Shown here: piece by piece, positions 35,133-43,374 of the stretch
How the letters are laid out: each line of letters starts with the position of its first letter
Numbering within the stretch: the stretch's first letter is position 1
From: Ensifer adhaerens
GTDB lineage: Bacteria > Pseudomonadota > Alphaproteobacteria > Rhizobiales > Rhizobiaceae
Direction of reading: 5' to 3'
Length of the DNA: 64,000 nucleotides
Assembly (NCBI GenBank): GCA_900215285.1
Contig: OCMG01000004.1
Location: forward strand, 3,394,001-3,458,000
Position numbers and translations under genes: made by a program
Notes under the pieces: generated by a model
Seen by the model: the letters and a program-made list of their open reading frames with translations, nothing else
The model's database searches: none
Told to the model about the DNA's origin: nothing

Positions 35133-35534
35133 TCACGACGACGGGATGATGGCGAGTTCACCATGCGTGACATTGCGCTCGGCCGTCACATGCTCGGCGA
35201 AATGGCGGACCTCGTCGGCCGAGCCCTTCAGGATGCTGACCTCCAGACACCGGTCGTGATCGAGATGCACATGCATGCTGGCGACCGAGATATCATGATG
35301 GTCGTGGAAGGTGTTGGTCAGCCTGCGCGCGAGATCGCGGGCCTTGTGATCATAGGTATAGGAAAGTACGCCCACGCAGTGGGACATGTCGCCGGCCTCG
35401 ACACGGGCCTGCTTCAACCCCGCGCGGGCAAGATCGCGAATCGCCTCGGAGCGGTTCTGGTAACCGCGCTCGGCCATGACGCGATCAAGCTCGGCCATCA
35501 GGTCGTCGTCCAGGGTCACGGTCACGCGCTGCAT
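35133..35534 (-). CDS. nikR: Nickel-responsive regulator NikR
   Basis: 133 aa. The ribbon-helix-helix domain is [20 protein letters not shown]...[14 protein letters not shown]. The C-terminal ACT-like domain keeps the nickel ligands: His77, His88 and His90 in SMHVHLDH and Cys96 in RCLEV, offset by one from E. coli NikR. It represses nickel-import genes when nickel is plentiful. It faces the nikMN-nikQ-nikO operon, with a NikR-type operator in the 167-base gap. Confidence 0.95.
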   Translation of the reverse strand: MQRVTVTLDDDLMAELDRVMAERGYQNRSEAIRDLARAGLKQARVEAGDMSHCVGVLSYTYDHKARDLARRLTNTFHDHHDISVASMHVHLDHDRCLEVSILKGSADEVRHFAEHVTAERNVTHGELAIIPSS

Positions 35535-35617
35535 CAGGTCCTCTCCTTATCCGGAATTCCGGTCTCGAGATAGCATAGGGCCGTGCCGCATACGAGCCTG
35601 TGAAATGTCGAAATCGG

Positions 35618-35645
35618 TGATGACAAATTTTGAAAAAGATCATAC
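35618..35645. promoter_or_regulatory. NikR operator
   Basis: TGATGA and TCATAC are separated by exactly 16 bases. The E. coli NikR site is GTATGA-N16-TCATAC, so the right half is perfect and the left half matches four of six. It lies between the divergent nikR and nikMN genes, able to control both. Confidence 0.82.
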
Positions 35646-35701
35646 TTTTCGTTCATCACAACACGCAGGACCCAAACAGGGCTGCTTACGGAGACTGAAC
35701 C

Positions 35702-36775
35702 ATGCACATCCCAGACGGATATCTTTCGCCCAGCACCTGCGCCGTGACCTTTGCGGCCGCAGCACCCTTCTGGTATGTCGCGTCGCGCAAGGTGGGGCGG
35801 ATGCTCAACACGAAGGCAGTCCCGCTGATTTCGGTCGTTTCGGCCTTTTCCTTCACCGTCATGATGTTCAACCTGCCGCTTCCGGGCGGCACGACGGGTC
35901 ATGCCGTTGGCATGGGGATTGCGGCGATCGTGCTCGGGCCCTGGGCGGCGATGCTGGCGATATCCATCGGTCTGCTGGTGCAGGCCATCTTCTTCGGCGA
36001 CGGCGGGATCACGGCCTTCGGCGCGAATGCGCTCAACATGGCGATCGTCGGCTCGCTGGTCGCCTACGGTCTCTACAGACTGATCGCGGGCTCCTCGCCG
36101 CTGACGTCGGGACGACGCGTGGTGGCGGGCGCCATTGCCGGCTATGCGGCAATCAACGTGTCAGCGCTGCTGGCGGCCATCGAATTCGGCATCCAGCCCA
36201 TGCTGTTCCACGACGCATCCGGGGCACCGCTCTATGCGCCCTACCCGCTTTCCATCGCCATCCCGGCGATGATGCTGGGCCACCTGACCTTTGCCGGACT
36301 GGCCGAGCTTCTGATTACCGGCGGCCTCGTCGCCTATCTGCAGCGCTATGATGTGGACCTGCTCAAGGCCAGTGCGCCCGGCGTTGCCCGAGGCACGGCC
36401 GCGACGTGGAAAGCGACCCGCAAGCTCTGGGCGGGACTGGCCGCGCTGATGATCGCAAGCCCGCTGGGGCTGCTGGCCGCCGGCACGGCCTGGGGCGAAT
36501 GGGGCGTCGAGGCCTTCCAGGATCCGCAGGCACGCGCGGAAATTGCCGCCGCCTCGCACAATATCGCACCGCCGGACGGCGTTCCGGCCGGGCTTGAAAG
36601 GCTTTCGAGCTTCTGGACTGCGCCCTTCCCCGACTATGCGCCCGCCTTCCTGCATAGCCACGCCTTCGGCTACATCCTCTCCGCACTTCTGGGCGGTGGC
36701 CTGATCATCCTCATCTTCCTGGCGCTTTCGGCGCTGGCAAACCGCGCGCGGCACGAGACGCCGGACGCGGTGTGA
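35702..36775 (+). CDS. nikMN: Nickel ECF transporter substrate component NikMN (CbiM-PDGLE fusion)
   Basis: 357 aa. The CbiM/NikM domain (1-205) starts MHIPDGYLSP, in which Met1 and His2 bind the metal, with about six helices and NLPLPGGTTGHAVG carrying the conserved His. The C-terminal part (250-350) corresponds to the PDGLE/NikN domain: a large loop (PDGVPAGLERLSSFWTAPFP) between two helices. Nickel specificity is inferred from the NikR gene and box. The stop overlaps the nikQ start (TGATG). Confidence 0.9.
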   Translation: MHIPDGYLSPSTCAVTFAAAAPFWYVASRKVGRMLNTKAVPLISVVSAFSFTVMMFNLPLPGGTTGHAVGMGIAAIVLGPWAAMLAISIGLLVQAIFFGDGGITAFGANALNMAIVGSLVAYGLYRLIAGSSPLTSGRRVVAGAIAGYAAINVSALLAAIEFGIQPMLFHDASGAPLYAPYPLSIAIPAMMLGHLTFAGLAELLITGGLVAYLQRYDVDLLKASAPGVARGTAATWKATRKLWAGLAALMIASPLGLLAAGTAWGEWGVEAFQDPQARAEIAAASHNIAPPDGVPAGLERLSSFWTAPFPDYAPAFLHSHAFGYILSALLGGGLIILIFLALSALANRARHETPDAV

Positions 36776-37644
36776 TGGGGGACGAAGGCACCTCGCTCTG
36801 GGCTGCCTCACGGCAAAAGTCCCACCGCAAACCACACCGCCGTCTCTTCCGCACGCCCTCCCATCTCCTCCATGCCCTCACCCACGCCATGGAGGCCGAG
36901 GATCTGGCGAACCGGAACGGGCTTCTCCAGAGCCTCGATCCACGCGCCAAGCTTGCGGGCGCGCTGCTGCTCATCATTGCCGTGACCATGCTGCATTCGC
37001 TGGTCTGGCTCGGCCTTCTCTTCGCGCTCGCCGTCGTTCTGGCACTCGGCTCCCGCATCCCCCTCATGCGGCTTTTCAAGCAGGTCTGGCTCGGCGTGCT
37101 CGCCTTTACCGGCGCGATCGCGCTGCCCTCGCCCTTTCTCGTGACAGGCAAGGTGGTTGCAACCCTCCCCCTGCTGCATTGGACGATCAGCGAACAGGGA
37201 TTGCGCAGCGCCGCCTTCCTGATCGGGCGGGCCGAAACCGCTGCGACATTCGCGGCGCTTCTCGTTCTCACCACAAGCTGGCCGCATGTGATGAAGGCGA
37301 TGCGGTCGTTGGGCGTGCCGGTGGCGGTGGTGGCCGTGCTCGGCATGACGCATCGCTACATTTTCGTGCTGATGACGACGGCGACGCAGATGATGGAGGC
37401 GCGGCGCGCGCGGCAACTCGGACCGCTGAAACCCGCGGACCAGCGCCGGCTGATTTCCGCCAGCGCCGGCGTGCTGCTCAGCAAGACGCTCGCCATGGCC
37501 GGCGATGTCCACATGGCCATGATCGCGCGCGGTTATCGCGGCGAAGTGCGGCTGATCGACGACTTCCGGTTCCGCACCCGCGATGGCTTGGCGCTTCTCC
37601 TGGCGGCGCTCGTGCCTGCCGGCATTTTCTGGATGCAACGATGA
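36775..37644 (+). CDS. nikQ: ECF transporter transmembrane component NikQ/CbiQ
   Basis: 289 aa. Five or so helices lie between residues 60 and 285. The coupling-helix motif of T components (A-R-G) appears as MMEARRARQLG and later as MIARGYRG. DLANRNGLLQSLDPRAKLAGALLLI is the typical N-terminal start. It joins the substrate component to the ATPase dimer. The ATG at 36775 overlaps the nikMN stop; nikO begins 4 bases before its end. Confidence 0.9.
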   Translation: MGDEGTSLWAASRQKSHRKPHRRLFRTPSHLLHALTHAMEAEDLANRNGLLQSLDPRAKLAGALLLIIAVTMLHSLVWLGLLFALAVVLALGSRIPLMRLFKQVWLGVLAFTGAIALPSPFLVTGKVVATLPLLHWTISEQGLRSAAFLIGRAETAATFAALLVLTTSWPHVMKAMRSLGVPVAVVAVLGMTHRYIFVLMTTATQMMEARRARQLGPLKPADQRRLISASAGVLLSKTLAMAGDVHMAMIARGYRGEVRLIDDFRFRTRDGLALLLAALVPAGIFWMQR

Positions 37645-38462
37645 CCGAAACCGTCTTTTCCCTCGCAGACATCGATTACGACTATCGCGACCAGCCGGCG
37701 CTCGCCGGACTGGGCCTGACGGTGACGTCCGGCGAACGCATTGCGCTGATCGGGCCTAACGGCTCCGGAAAATCGACCTTGCTACGGCTGCTGTCCGGCC
37801 TCGCCTTTGCCGCGCGCGGCGTGGCGCAGGCCTTTGGCGCGCCGCTCACCGAGGCGCGGTTTGAGGATGAGGATGCCCATTACGCCTTCCGCCGCCGCGT
37901 CGGGCTGGTGTTCCAGAATCCCGATATCCAGCTGTTCAACCCGACCGTCTTCGATGAGATCGCCTTCGGCCCGCTCCAGCTTGGCTGGGACAAGGCCCGT
38001 ATCCGGGCGGCCATCGAGGAACAGCTGGAGCGCTTCGAACTCGCACATCTGAAGGACCGCGCGCCGCATAGGCTGTCGGGTGGCGAGAAGAAGCGCGTGG
38101 CGCTGGCGAGCGTTCTGGTCACGGAACCGGACGTGCTGCTGCTGGATGAACCGACGGCCGCGCTCGATCCGCAAAGCCGCGACAAGCTGGTGCATTTTCT
38201 CGCAGGCCATCTTGGGCAAGGCCGCACGGTGATCACCGCGACACATGACCTCGATATCCTCACCGCGATTGCCACCCGCGCCGTCGTCATGGCCGGCGGG
38301 CATGTGGTGGGCGATGGAGCCGTCACGGATATCCTGCAGGACACAGACCTGCTCCGCCGGGCACGCCTCACGCACGCCCATATCCACCATCACGCCAATG
38401 GCAGCCCGCATGCGCATCATCATGTGCATGCTCTGGATCGCGACGGGCATGTGCATGGGTGA
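37641..38462 (+). CDS. nikO: ECF transporter ATPase NikO/CbiO with His-rich tail
   Basis: 273 aa. Walker A GPNGSGKST (38-46), Q-loop LVFQNPDIQLF, signature LSGGEKKRVALA, Walker B LLLDEPTAALD and the switch His in TATHDLD are all present. The last 30 residues (from about 244) contain 12 His, for example AHIHHHANGSPHAHHHVHA, a probable nickel-binding store not usual for the family. The start overlaps nikQ by four bases. Confidence 0.92.
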   Translation: MTETVFSLADIDYDYRDQPALAGLGLTVTSGERIALIGPNGSGKSTLLRLLSGLAFAARGVAQAFGAPLTEARFEDEDAHYAFRRRVGLVFQNPDIQLFNPTVFDEIAFGPLQLGWDKARIRAAIEEQLERFELAHLKDRAPHRLSGGEKKRVALASVLVTEPDVLLLDEPTAALDPQSRDKLVHFLAGHLGQGRTVITATHDLDILTAIATRAVVMAGGHVVGDGAVTDILQDTDLLRRARLTHAHIHHHANGSPHAHHHVHALDRDGHVHG

Positions 38463-38509
38463 ACGGGTCCAGACGGACCATCAGCCGCGCTTCACAGACG
38501 CGCGAAATA

Positions 38510-38944
38510 TCAATGCGTCGGCGGACCGTACAGCGCCGACGTGCCGGGCGGGCCGACGAAGATGCCACAGGGCACGAAAAGGCCCGTCTTGGCTCGCGTG
38601 AAACCGGACTTGTTGACGAGTTTCCAGCCCTTGGGCGCGAGATAATGGGCGAAGTGGCCTATATCGGTGCCCCATACCCATTTCCAGGGTCGATGTTCGG
38701 AATTGGGTGCAAAGGTGATATTGACGAGGATGCTGTTGCGGATGGAACTGCCGCTGGAGTCGTCCCTGCATTCGATTTTCACCGGTATCAACCGCTTGGC
38801 GTTCATCTCACGGGACCGACCAGGCAAGTCCCGCGAATCAACCCAGCCCGTCGACTGCTGCTCGCCAGCGGCCATCCCTGTCACAGGCGGGAGCGATATC
38901 GAAGCAAAAACGAGCACGGCTTGAATGATGGAGGTTTTGCGCAT
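38510..38944 (-). CDS. Secreted hypothetical protein
   Basis: 144 aa. A signal peptide (1-24, KTSIIQAVLVFASISLPP, ending MAAG) is evident. The mature chain is about 120 residues: DLPGRSREMNAKRLIPVKIECRDD, shortened, then FAPNSEHRPWKWVWGTDIGHF and APKGWKLVNKSGF, with two Cys that could pair. No family is recognised. The gene is convergent with nikO and has no clear partner. The start at 38944 is preferred over 39010 because the added residues read as non-coding (Pro/Arg-rich). Confidence 0.6.
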   Translation of the reverse strand: MRKTSIIQAVLVFASISLPPVTGMAAGEQQSTGWVDSRDLPGRSREMNAKRLIPVKIECRDDSSGSSIRNSILVNITFAPNSEHRPWKWVWGTDIGHFAHYLAPKGWKLVNKSGFTRAKTGLFVPCGIFVGPPGTSALYGPPTH

Positions 38945-39087
38945 GCGAGCTCCCTGGGGCGGTTGCGGGCGAGGCCTTTCCCAAGCCGGAAAGCGAGAGA
39001 TCGGCGGCACTTCTCAAGCTAACAGCCACGAGGCCTCCGCCGCAATCAGTGCGGGAAACCTGTCCGAAATTTAATCTTTGGCGCTAC

Positions 39088-39343
39088 ACCTTCCAGCAGG
39101 CTCAAGGATGAGCGCGCGAAGGCGATGATCGTTGCACGGCTGCTGCGGCTGGCGGAAGGCAATCCGGGCGATGTCGCGCCGGTTGGCGATGCCATCAGCG
39201 AGTTGCCCATCCATTACGGTCCCGGGTGCCAGAAAGGAGCGGTCGTCATCCTGCTCCTATGCGGTGGTGACAAGAGCTCGCAGACGAAAGACATCGCGAC
39301 TGCCAAGGCCATCGCGAAACAGTGGAGTGACGAATTTGAGTGA
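39088..39343 (+). pseudogene. Decayed HigB/RelE-type toxin
   Basis: The residual reading frame encodes LKDERAKAMIVARLLRLAEG, NPGDVAPVGDAISEL, then HYGPG directly joined to CQKGAVVILLLCGGDKSSQ. Intact members of this toxin family (COG3657-like) read HYGPGYRVYF at this point, so about five residues of a core strand are missing. Upstream, TFQQ appears in a different frame, suggesting a frameshift, and no start codon or ribosome site is seen for a full N-terminus. It is probably non-functional. The antitoxin frame overlaps the end. Confidence 0.7.
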
Positions 39344-39626
39344 TAAGTTTCACGATTTCGACCCGGCCGATCTCCTGAAGAGCGACGAAGCGGTCGCTGT
39401 GTTTCTCTCCGAAGCGTTCGAAACCGGCAATGCCGGGCATATCGCAAATGCACTCGGCGTGGCAGCCCGGGCCAAGGGGATGTCCAAGGTGGCGCGCGAG
39501 ACGGGACTGGCGCGCGAGCAGCTCTACAAGTCGCTGAGCGAAAACGGCAATCCGACGCTGGCGACCACGCTTGCCGTCCTGAAGGCCATCGGCTTCGAGA
39601 TCACGAGCAAGCAGACGGCCGCCTGA
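39336..39626 (+). CDS. HigA-type antitoxin (addiction module antidote family)
   Basis: 96 aa. The chain FDPADLLKSDEAVAVFLSEAF leads into a helix-turn-helix with MSKVARETGLAREQLYKSLS and NGNPTLATTLAVLKAIGFEI, typical of the probable addiction module antidote family (COG3636-like). Start is TTG 39336 with GGAG 8 bases upstream, or GTG 39327. It overlaps the decayed toxin by 8 bases, the usual toxin-first order. The antitoxin looks intact although its toxin is broken. Confidence 0.8.
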   Translation: MSDKFHDFDPADLLKSDEAVAVFLSEAFETGNAGHIANALGVAARAKGMSKVARETGLAREQLYKSLSENGNPTLATTLAVLKAIGFEITSKQTAA

Positions 39627-39631
39627 ATGTA

Positions 39632-39657
39632 AAAAGGGGCGCCCTTCGACGCCCCTC
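39632..39657. terminator. Bidirectional terminator between the antitoxin gene and cysN
   Basis: AGGGGCG pairs with CGCCCCT around an 8-base loop. The A-run at 39632-39636 supplies a U-run to minus-strand (cysN) transcripts; the plus-strand side is followed by CTTCGGT. Confidence 0.75.
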
Positions 39658-39683
39658 TTCGGTCACTCTTGGGAGTCAATTCT

Positions 39684-41159
39684 TCAGCTATCCAGTTCGC
39701 CCAGCAGCTCGGCCGCGCGGCCGGGATTGGTGCGGCGGATGTCGACTTCGTCACGGCGCTCGGACAACAGGCCGCTTGCCAGGATCTTGTCGGCGAGGTC
39801 GGCGGGGAGCGAGAGGATGACGCGCTCGGCCTCGTTGTTGAGGCCGCCGACGTCGCCGCGCTTGGCCGAAATCATGCCGCCGGCCACCGTGTTGTTGGTG
39901 TCCGGATCGATGAGGATGAAGGCGCCGGTCGTGCGGTTCAGCTCATAGGCGTCGAAGATCGCGGCTTCGTCGAAGGACAGATGGACCTTGCCGATGGCGT
40001 TCATCGGCAGCGCGCCGTCGTGGCGGTTCCACTTGCCGGACTTGAGGTCGAGCAGGCTGGAGGGCTGCACGGTCACGCGCTGGCGGCGCGAGCCGGATTT
40101 CAGCCAGTAGCGCTTGCCGGGCTCGATGCCGCCGGGCTGGAGGGCAACCAGCTGGGCATCGAAGGCCAGACCAACCTGCGGCTGGGCGTCGATGGTGGCG
40201 ATCATGTCGCCGCGCGCAACGTCGACCTGACGGTCGAGGACGAGCGTGATCGCGTCGCCAGCAACGGCCGCATTGCGGACGAGGTCGAAGGTGACGATCT
40301 GCTTGACGTTGGCGACCATGCCGGAGGGCAGGATGACGACGCTGTCGCCCGGCTTGACGGCGCCGCCGGCGACCGTGCCCTGATAGCCGCGGAAGCTTTC
40401 ACCCGGACGCGAGACGCGCTGGACGGGAAGACGGAAGCCGACGGTCTGGGCGGAACGGACGGTTGCCAGTTCCAGCACCTCGACCAGCGTCGGGCCTTCA
40501 TACCACGGCATGGAGGCCTTGCCGTCATAGACGACGTTTTCGCCCTTCAGCGCCGAAACCGGGATCGCGGTCACCTGCTTGACGCCGAGCGAAAGCGCGA
40601 TTTCCTTGAACTCGCGCGAAAGCTCGTCGAAGCGGGCCTTGTCGTAGTTGACGAGGTCGATCTTGTTGATCGCCAGCACGAACTGCTTGATGCCCATCAG
40701 GGTCGCGATGGTAGCATGGCGGCGGGTCTGCTCGAGAATGCCGGCGCGGGCATCGACCAGCAGGACGGCGAGATCGGCGGTCGAAGCGCCGGTTGCCATG
40801 TTGCGCGTGTACTGTTCGTGGCCGGGCGTGTCGGCGACGATGAAGGAGCGCTTGTCGGTGGCGAAATAGCGATAGGCCACGTCGATGGTGATGCCCTGCT
40901 CGCGCTCGGCCTGGAGGCCGTCGAGCAGCAGCGCGAAGTCGGGCAGGCCAAGATCGTTCTGCTTGCCGCTATCGCGGTTCAGCGCGGCGGCCTGGTCTTC
41001 CTTGACGGCCTTGGTGTCCCAGAGGAGACGACCGATCAGGGTGGACTTGCCGTCATCGACGGAGCCGCAGGTGATGAGGCGGAGCGGACGCGTGTCGCGA
41101 AGGGCGGGTGCTGCTTCTGCGGCGGGGGCGATAACGGCGGCGGTTGCTGTAGCAGTCAT
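39684..41159 (-). CDS. cysN: Sulfate adenylyltransferase subunit 1 CysN
   Basis: 491 aa. This GTPase drives ATP sulfurylase to make APS. The G-domain motifs are GSVDDGKSTLIGRLL (G1), ITIDVAYRYF (G2), DTPGHEQY (G3) and NKIDL (G4). Beta-barrel domains II-III follow and the protein stops at LLGELDS, so the APS kinase (CysC) part found in NodQ/CysNC fusions is absent. This fits the APS-reductase route given by CysH upstream. The start at 41159 is one base after the cysD stop. Confidence 0.94.
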   Translation of the reverse strand: MTATATAAVIAPAAEAAPALRDTRPLRLITCGSVDDGKSTLIGRLLWDTKAVKEDQAAALNRDSGKQNDLGLPDFALLLDGLQAEREQGITIDVAYRYFATDKRSFIVADTPGHEQYTRNMATGASTADLAVLLVDARAGILEQTRRHATIATLMGIKQFVLAINKIDLVNYDKARFDELSREFKEIALSLGVKQVTAIPVSALKGENVVYDGKASMPWYEGPTLVEVLELATVRSAQTVGFRLPVQRVSRPGESFRGYQGTVAGGAVKPGDSVVILPSGMVANVKQIVTFDLVRNAAVAGDAITLVLDRQVDVARGDMIATIDAQPQVGLAFDAQLVALQPGGIEPGKRYWLKSGSRRQRVTVQPSSLLDLKSGKWNRHDGALPMNAIGKVHLSFDEAAIFDAYELNRTTGAFILIDPDTNNTVAGGMISAKRGDVGGLNNEAERVILSLPADLADKILASGLLSERRDEVDIRRTNPGRAAELLGELDS

Positions 41160-41160
41160 A

Positions 41161-42111
41161 TCAGAAATATCCTTCGCGCTTCTTCTTCTCCATCGAACCG
41201 GCCTGGTCGCGGTCGATGGCGCGGCCCTGGCGTTCGGAGACGGTGGCGATTTCGAGTTCGGCAATCACGTCGTCGAGCGTGGTGGCATGGCTCCTGATGG
41301 CACCGGTCAGCGGCCAGCAGCCGAGGGTCCGGAAGCGGATGTAGTCTTCCTGTACCTGCTCGCCCGGCAGCGCCTCGAAGCGCTTGTCCTCGGCCCACAT
41401 GAGCATGCCGTCGCGTTCGACGAACTTGCGCTTGGCGGCGTAGTAGAGCGGCGGCAGCGGGATGTTTTCCGCCTGGATGTAGCGCCAGATGTCGACTTCG
41501 GTCCAGTTGGACAGCGGGAAGGCGCGCACGCTTTCGCCGCGGCGGATCATGCCGTTATAAACGTTCCAAAGTTCCGGACGCTGGTTGCGCGGGTCCCACT
41601 TGTGGTCGGGCGTGCGGAAGGAGTAGATGCGCTCCTTGGCGCGGCTTGCCTCCTCGTCGCGGCGCGCGCCGCCGAAGGCCGCGTCATACTGGCCGGCGTC
41701 GAGCGCCTGGCGCAGCGCTTCCGTCTTCATGATGTCAGTGTGCAACGCCGAACCATGCGTGAAGGGCGAGATGTTTTCCTTGGCACCGCGCGGATTGGTG
41801 TGGACCACCAGATCGAGATCGAAGCGCTTGGCCATCTCGTCGCGGAAGGCGATCATCTCGGGGAACTTCCAGCCGGTGTCGATGTGCAGCAGCGGGAACG
41901 GGATGCGGCCGGGATAGAAAGCTTTGCGCGCCAGATGCAGCAGGACGGACGAATCCTTGCCGATCGAATAGAGCATGACCGGGCGCTCGAACTCGGCGGC
42001 CACTTCACGGAAGATGTGGATCGCCTCGTTTTCCAGCGCCTTCAGATGCGGATCGAGCGGCGGCTTGGCCTGCTTGTCCTGGGTATGGGCGTCGAATTCG
42101 GAAATGTGCAT
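41161..42111 (-). CDS. cysD: Sulfate adenylyltransferase subunit 2 CysD
   Basis: 316 aa, the adenylyltransferase subunit of the PP-loop family. [20 protein letters not shown] holds the PP-loop (SxGKDSS), with [11 protein letters not shown] and [16 protein letters not shown] further on. It pairs with CysN. Its stop is one base before the cysN start. The gap to cysH (165 bases) is filled by a palindromic repeat. Confidence 0.95.
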   Translation of the reverse strand: MHISEFDAHTQDKQAKPPLDPHLKALENEAIHIFREVAAEFERPVMLYSIGKDSSVLLHLARKAFYPGRIPFPLLHIDTGWKFPEMIAFRDEMAKRFDLDLVVHTNPRGAKENISPFTHGSALHTDIMKTEALRQALDAGQYDAAFGGARRDEEASRAKERIYSFRTPDHKWDPRNQRPELWNVYNGMIRRGESVRAFPLSNWTEVDIWRYIQAENIPLPPLYYAAKRKFVERDGMLMWAEDKRFEALPGEQVQEDYIRFRTLGCWPLTGAIRSHATTLDDVIAELEIATVSERQGRAIDRDQAGSMEKKKREGYF

Positions 42112-42169
42112 TTTGTCTTTCCTTGTGGGCGGTTGCCCGTCATTCGTTCAATTCGTTGCGCGAGGAAGA

Positions 42170-42275
42170 AGACCCCCTCTGGCTGCCGCCATCTCCCCCA
42201 CAAGGGGGGAGACGAAAATGGCTCGACGGTCACTCCCCCTCCCCCTTGTGGGGAGGGTTGGGGAGGGGTCTTTAT
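42170..42275. repeat. Rhizobial palindromic repeat between cysH and cysD, copy 4
   Basis: It holds both halves back to back: ACCCCCTCTGGCTGCCGCCA, then CACAAGGGGGGAGACG, a short centre, and CCCCCTCCCCCTTGTGGGG, AGGGTTGGGGAGGGGTCTTT. This is the most complete copy in the window, about 105 bases, and lies inside a probable operon 1 base after the cysH stop. Confidence 0.8.
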
Positions 42276-42276
42276 T

Positions 42277-43041
42277 TCATGCTCCGGCCGTCTGCTCGGG
42301 AAGCGCGGACGCCTCCGGCACATGCAGGCCGCATTCGCGCTTCTCGTCGTTTTCCCACCACCAGCGGCCGGCGCGCTCCGGTTCGCCGGGGCGGATGGCG
42401 CGGGTGCAGGGCTCGCAGCCGATCGAGGGATAGCCCTTGTCGTGCAGCGGGTTATAGGGGATTGCATCCGCCTTCACATGGGCGCGGATCTGATCGATGT
42501 CCCAGTCGGCCAGCGGGTTGATCTTGATGAGGCCGCGCTCGGCGTCGAACTCGGCGAACGGGGTCGTTGCGCGATTGCCGGACTGGCCACGGCGCAGGCC
42601 GGTGATCCAGAAGGATGCGCCTTCCAGCGCACGCGCCAGCGGCTTCAGCTTGCGCACACCGCAGCAGGCGTGACGGGCCTCCACGCTTTCGTAAAAGCCG
42701 TACTTGCCATACTGCGCGACATAGGCTTCCACGTCGGCCTCTTCCGGATGGAAGCGGCGGATTTCGATCCCATAACGTTCTTCGGTTTCGCCTATCAGAT
42801 CGACGGTTTCCTTGAAGAGCATGCCGGTCTCAAGCGTCGCCACGTCGATCTGAGGACAGTGCGTGCCGATGGCGGCGGTGATCACCTGGTCCTCGATGCC
42901 GAGCGAGGTCGTGAAGACGGCGCGACCGCCCAGCGATGCGACGAGCTTCAGCCGTCCCGCGAGATCGAGCTTGGCGAGTTCGGCATCGAGCGATGATGCG
43001 GTTTCGACGCCGGGTGTGCTGCCGGAGATATTCAAGGTCAT
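42277..43041 (-). CDS. cysH: Adenosine 5'-phosphosulfate (APS) reductase CysH
   Basis: 254 aa. It reduces APS to sulfite with thioredoxin. The [4Fe-4S] ligands are the CC pair in ARHACCGVRKL and CxxC in GCEPCTRAI, which marks the APS-using rather than the PAPS-using class, and the catalytic Cys is in the C-terminal RECGLH. LGIEDQVI and ATLETGMLF are substrate-site segments. It is the first gene of cysH-cysD-cysN. The start at 43041 is about 40 residues before the conserved core, as usual. Confidence 0.93.
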   Translation of the reverse strand: MTLNISGSTPGVETASSLDAELAKLDLAGRLKLVASLGGRAVFTTSLGIEDQVITAAIGTHCPQIDVATLETGMLFKETVDLIGETEERYGIEIRRFHPEEADVEAYVAQYGKYGFYESVEARHACCGVRKLKPLARALEGASFWITGLRRGQSGNRATTPFAEFDAERGLIKINPLADWDIDQIRAHVKADAIPYNPLHDKGYPSIGCEPCTRAIRPGEPERAGRWWWENDEKRECGLHVPEASALPEQTAGA

Positions 43042-43254
43042 TGCGATGTCCCGAGGGGTGTTGCGATGTTGGGTTCAATATCGCAGCCGCAGAGGCGGAA
43101 AAACAGGAACAGGGATTTAAAGCGGCATCGGAACGGAAGAAATATCTCTCCGGAAAGCCGGTTTGGCGAAAAACATCCCCAAAGTGAGCTTCTGAATGTC
43201 CACTTTATCTGTAGATATTTAATCTTGAATTAGAAAAGAATTTGCAAGGGGGGT

Positions 43255-43374
43255 GCCTCTATCCGTCTCCCCTTGTGGGGGAGATGGCGGCAGCCAGAGG
43301 GGGAATTTCCAGCCCTGAGCAAGCGGATAGAAAGACCCCTCCCCACAAGGGGGAGGGAGAGTGACCGCCTGCCC
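43255..43374. repeat. Rhizobial palindromic repeat, copy 5
   Basis: CTATCCGTCTCCCCTTGTGG, GGGAGATGGCGGCAGCCAGA, GGGGGAA, then a 30-base spacer and GACCCCTCCCCACAAGGGGG, AGGGAGAG. It fills the end of the gap upstream of cysH. An AT-rich stretch at 43190-43240 between the repeat and cysH probably holds the cysH promoter. Confidence 0.78.

Noticed and set aside
39669..42996. Long plus-strand frames across cysN, cysD and cysH
   Set aside because: They are the antisense of well-conserved sulfur genes with no family match and no ribosome site.
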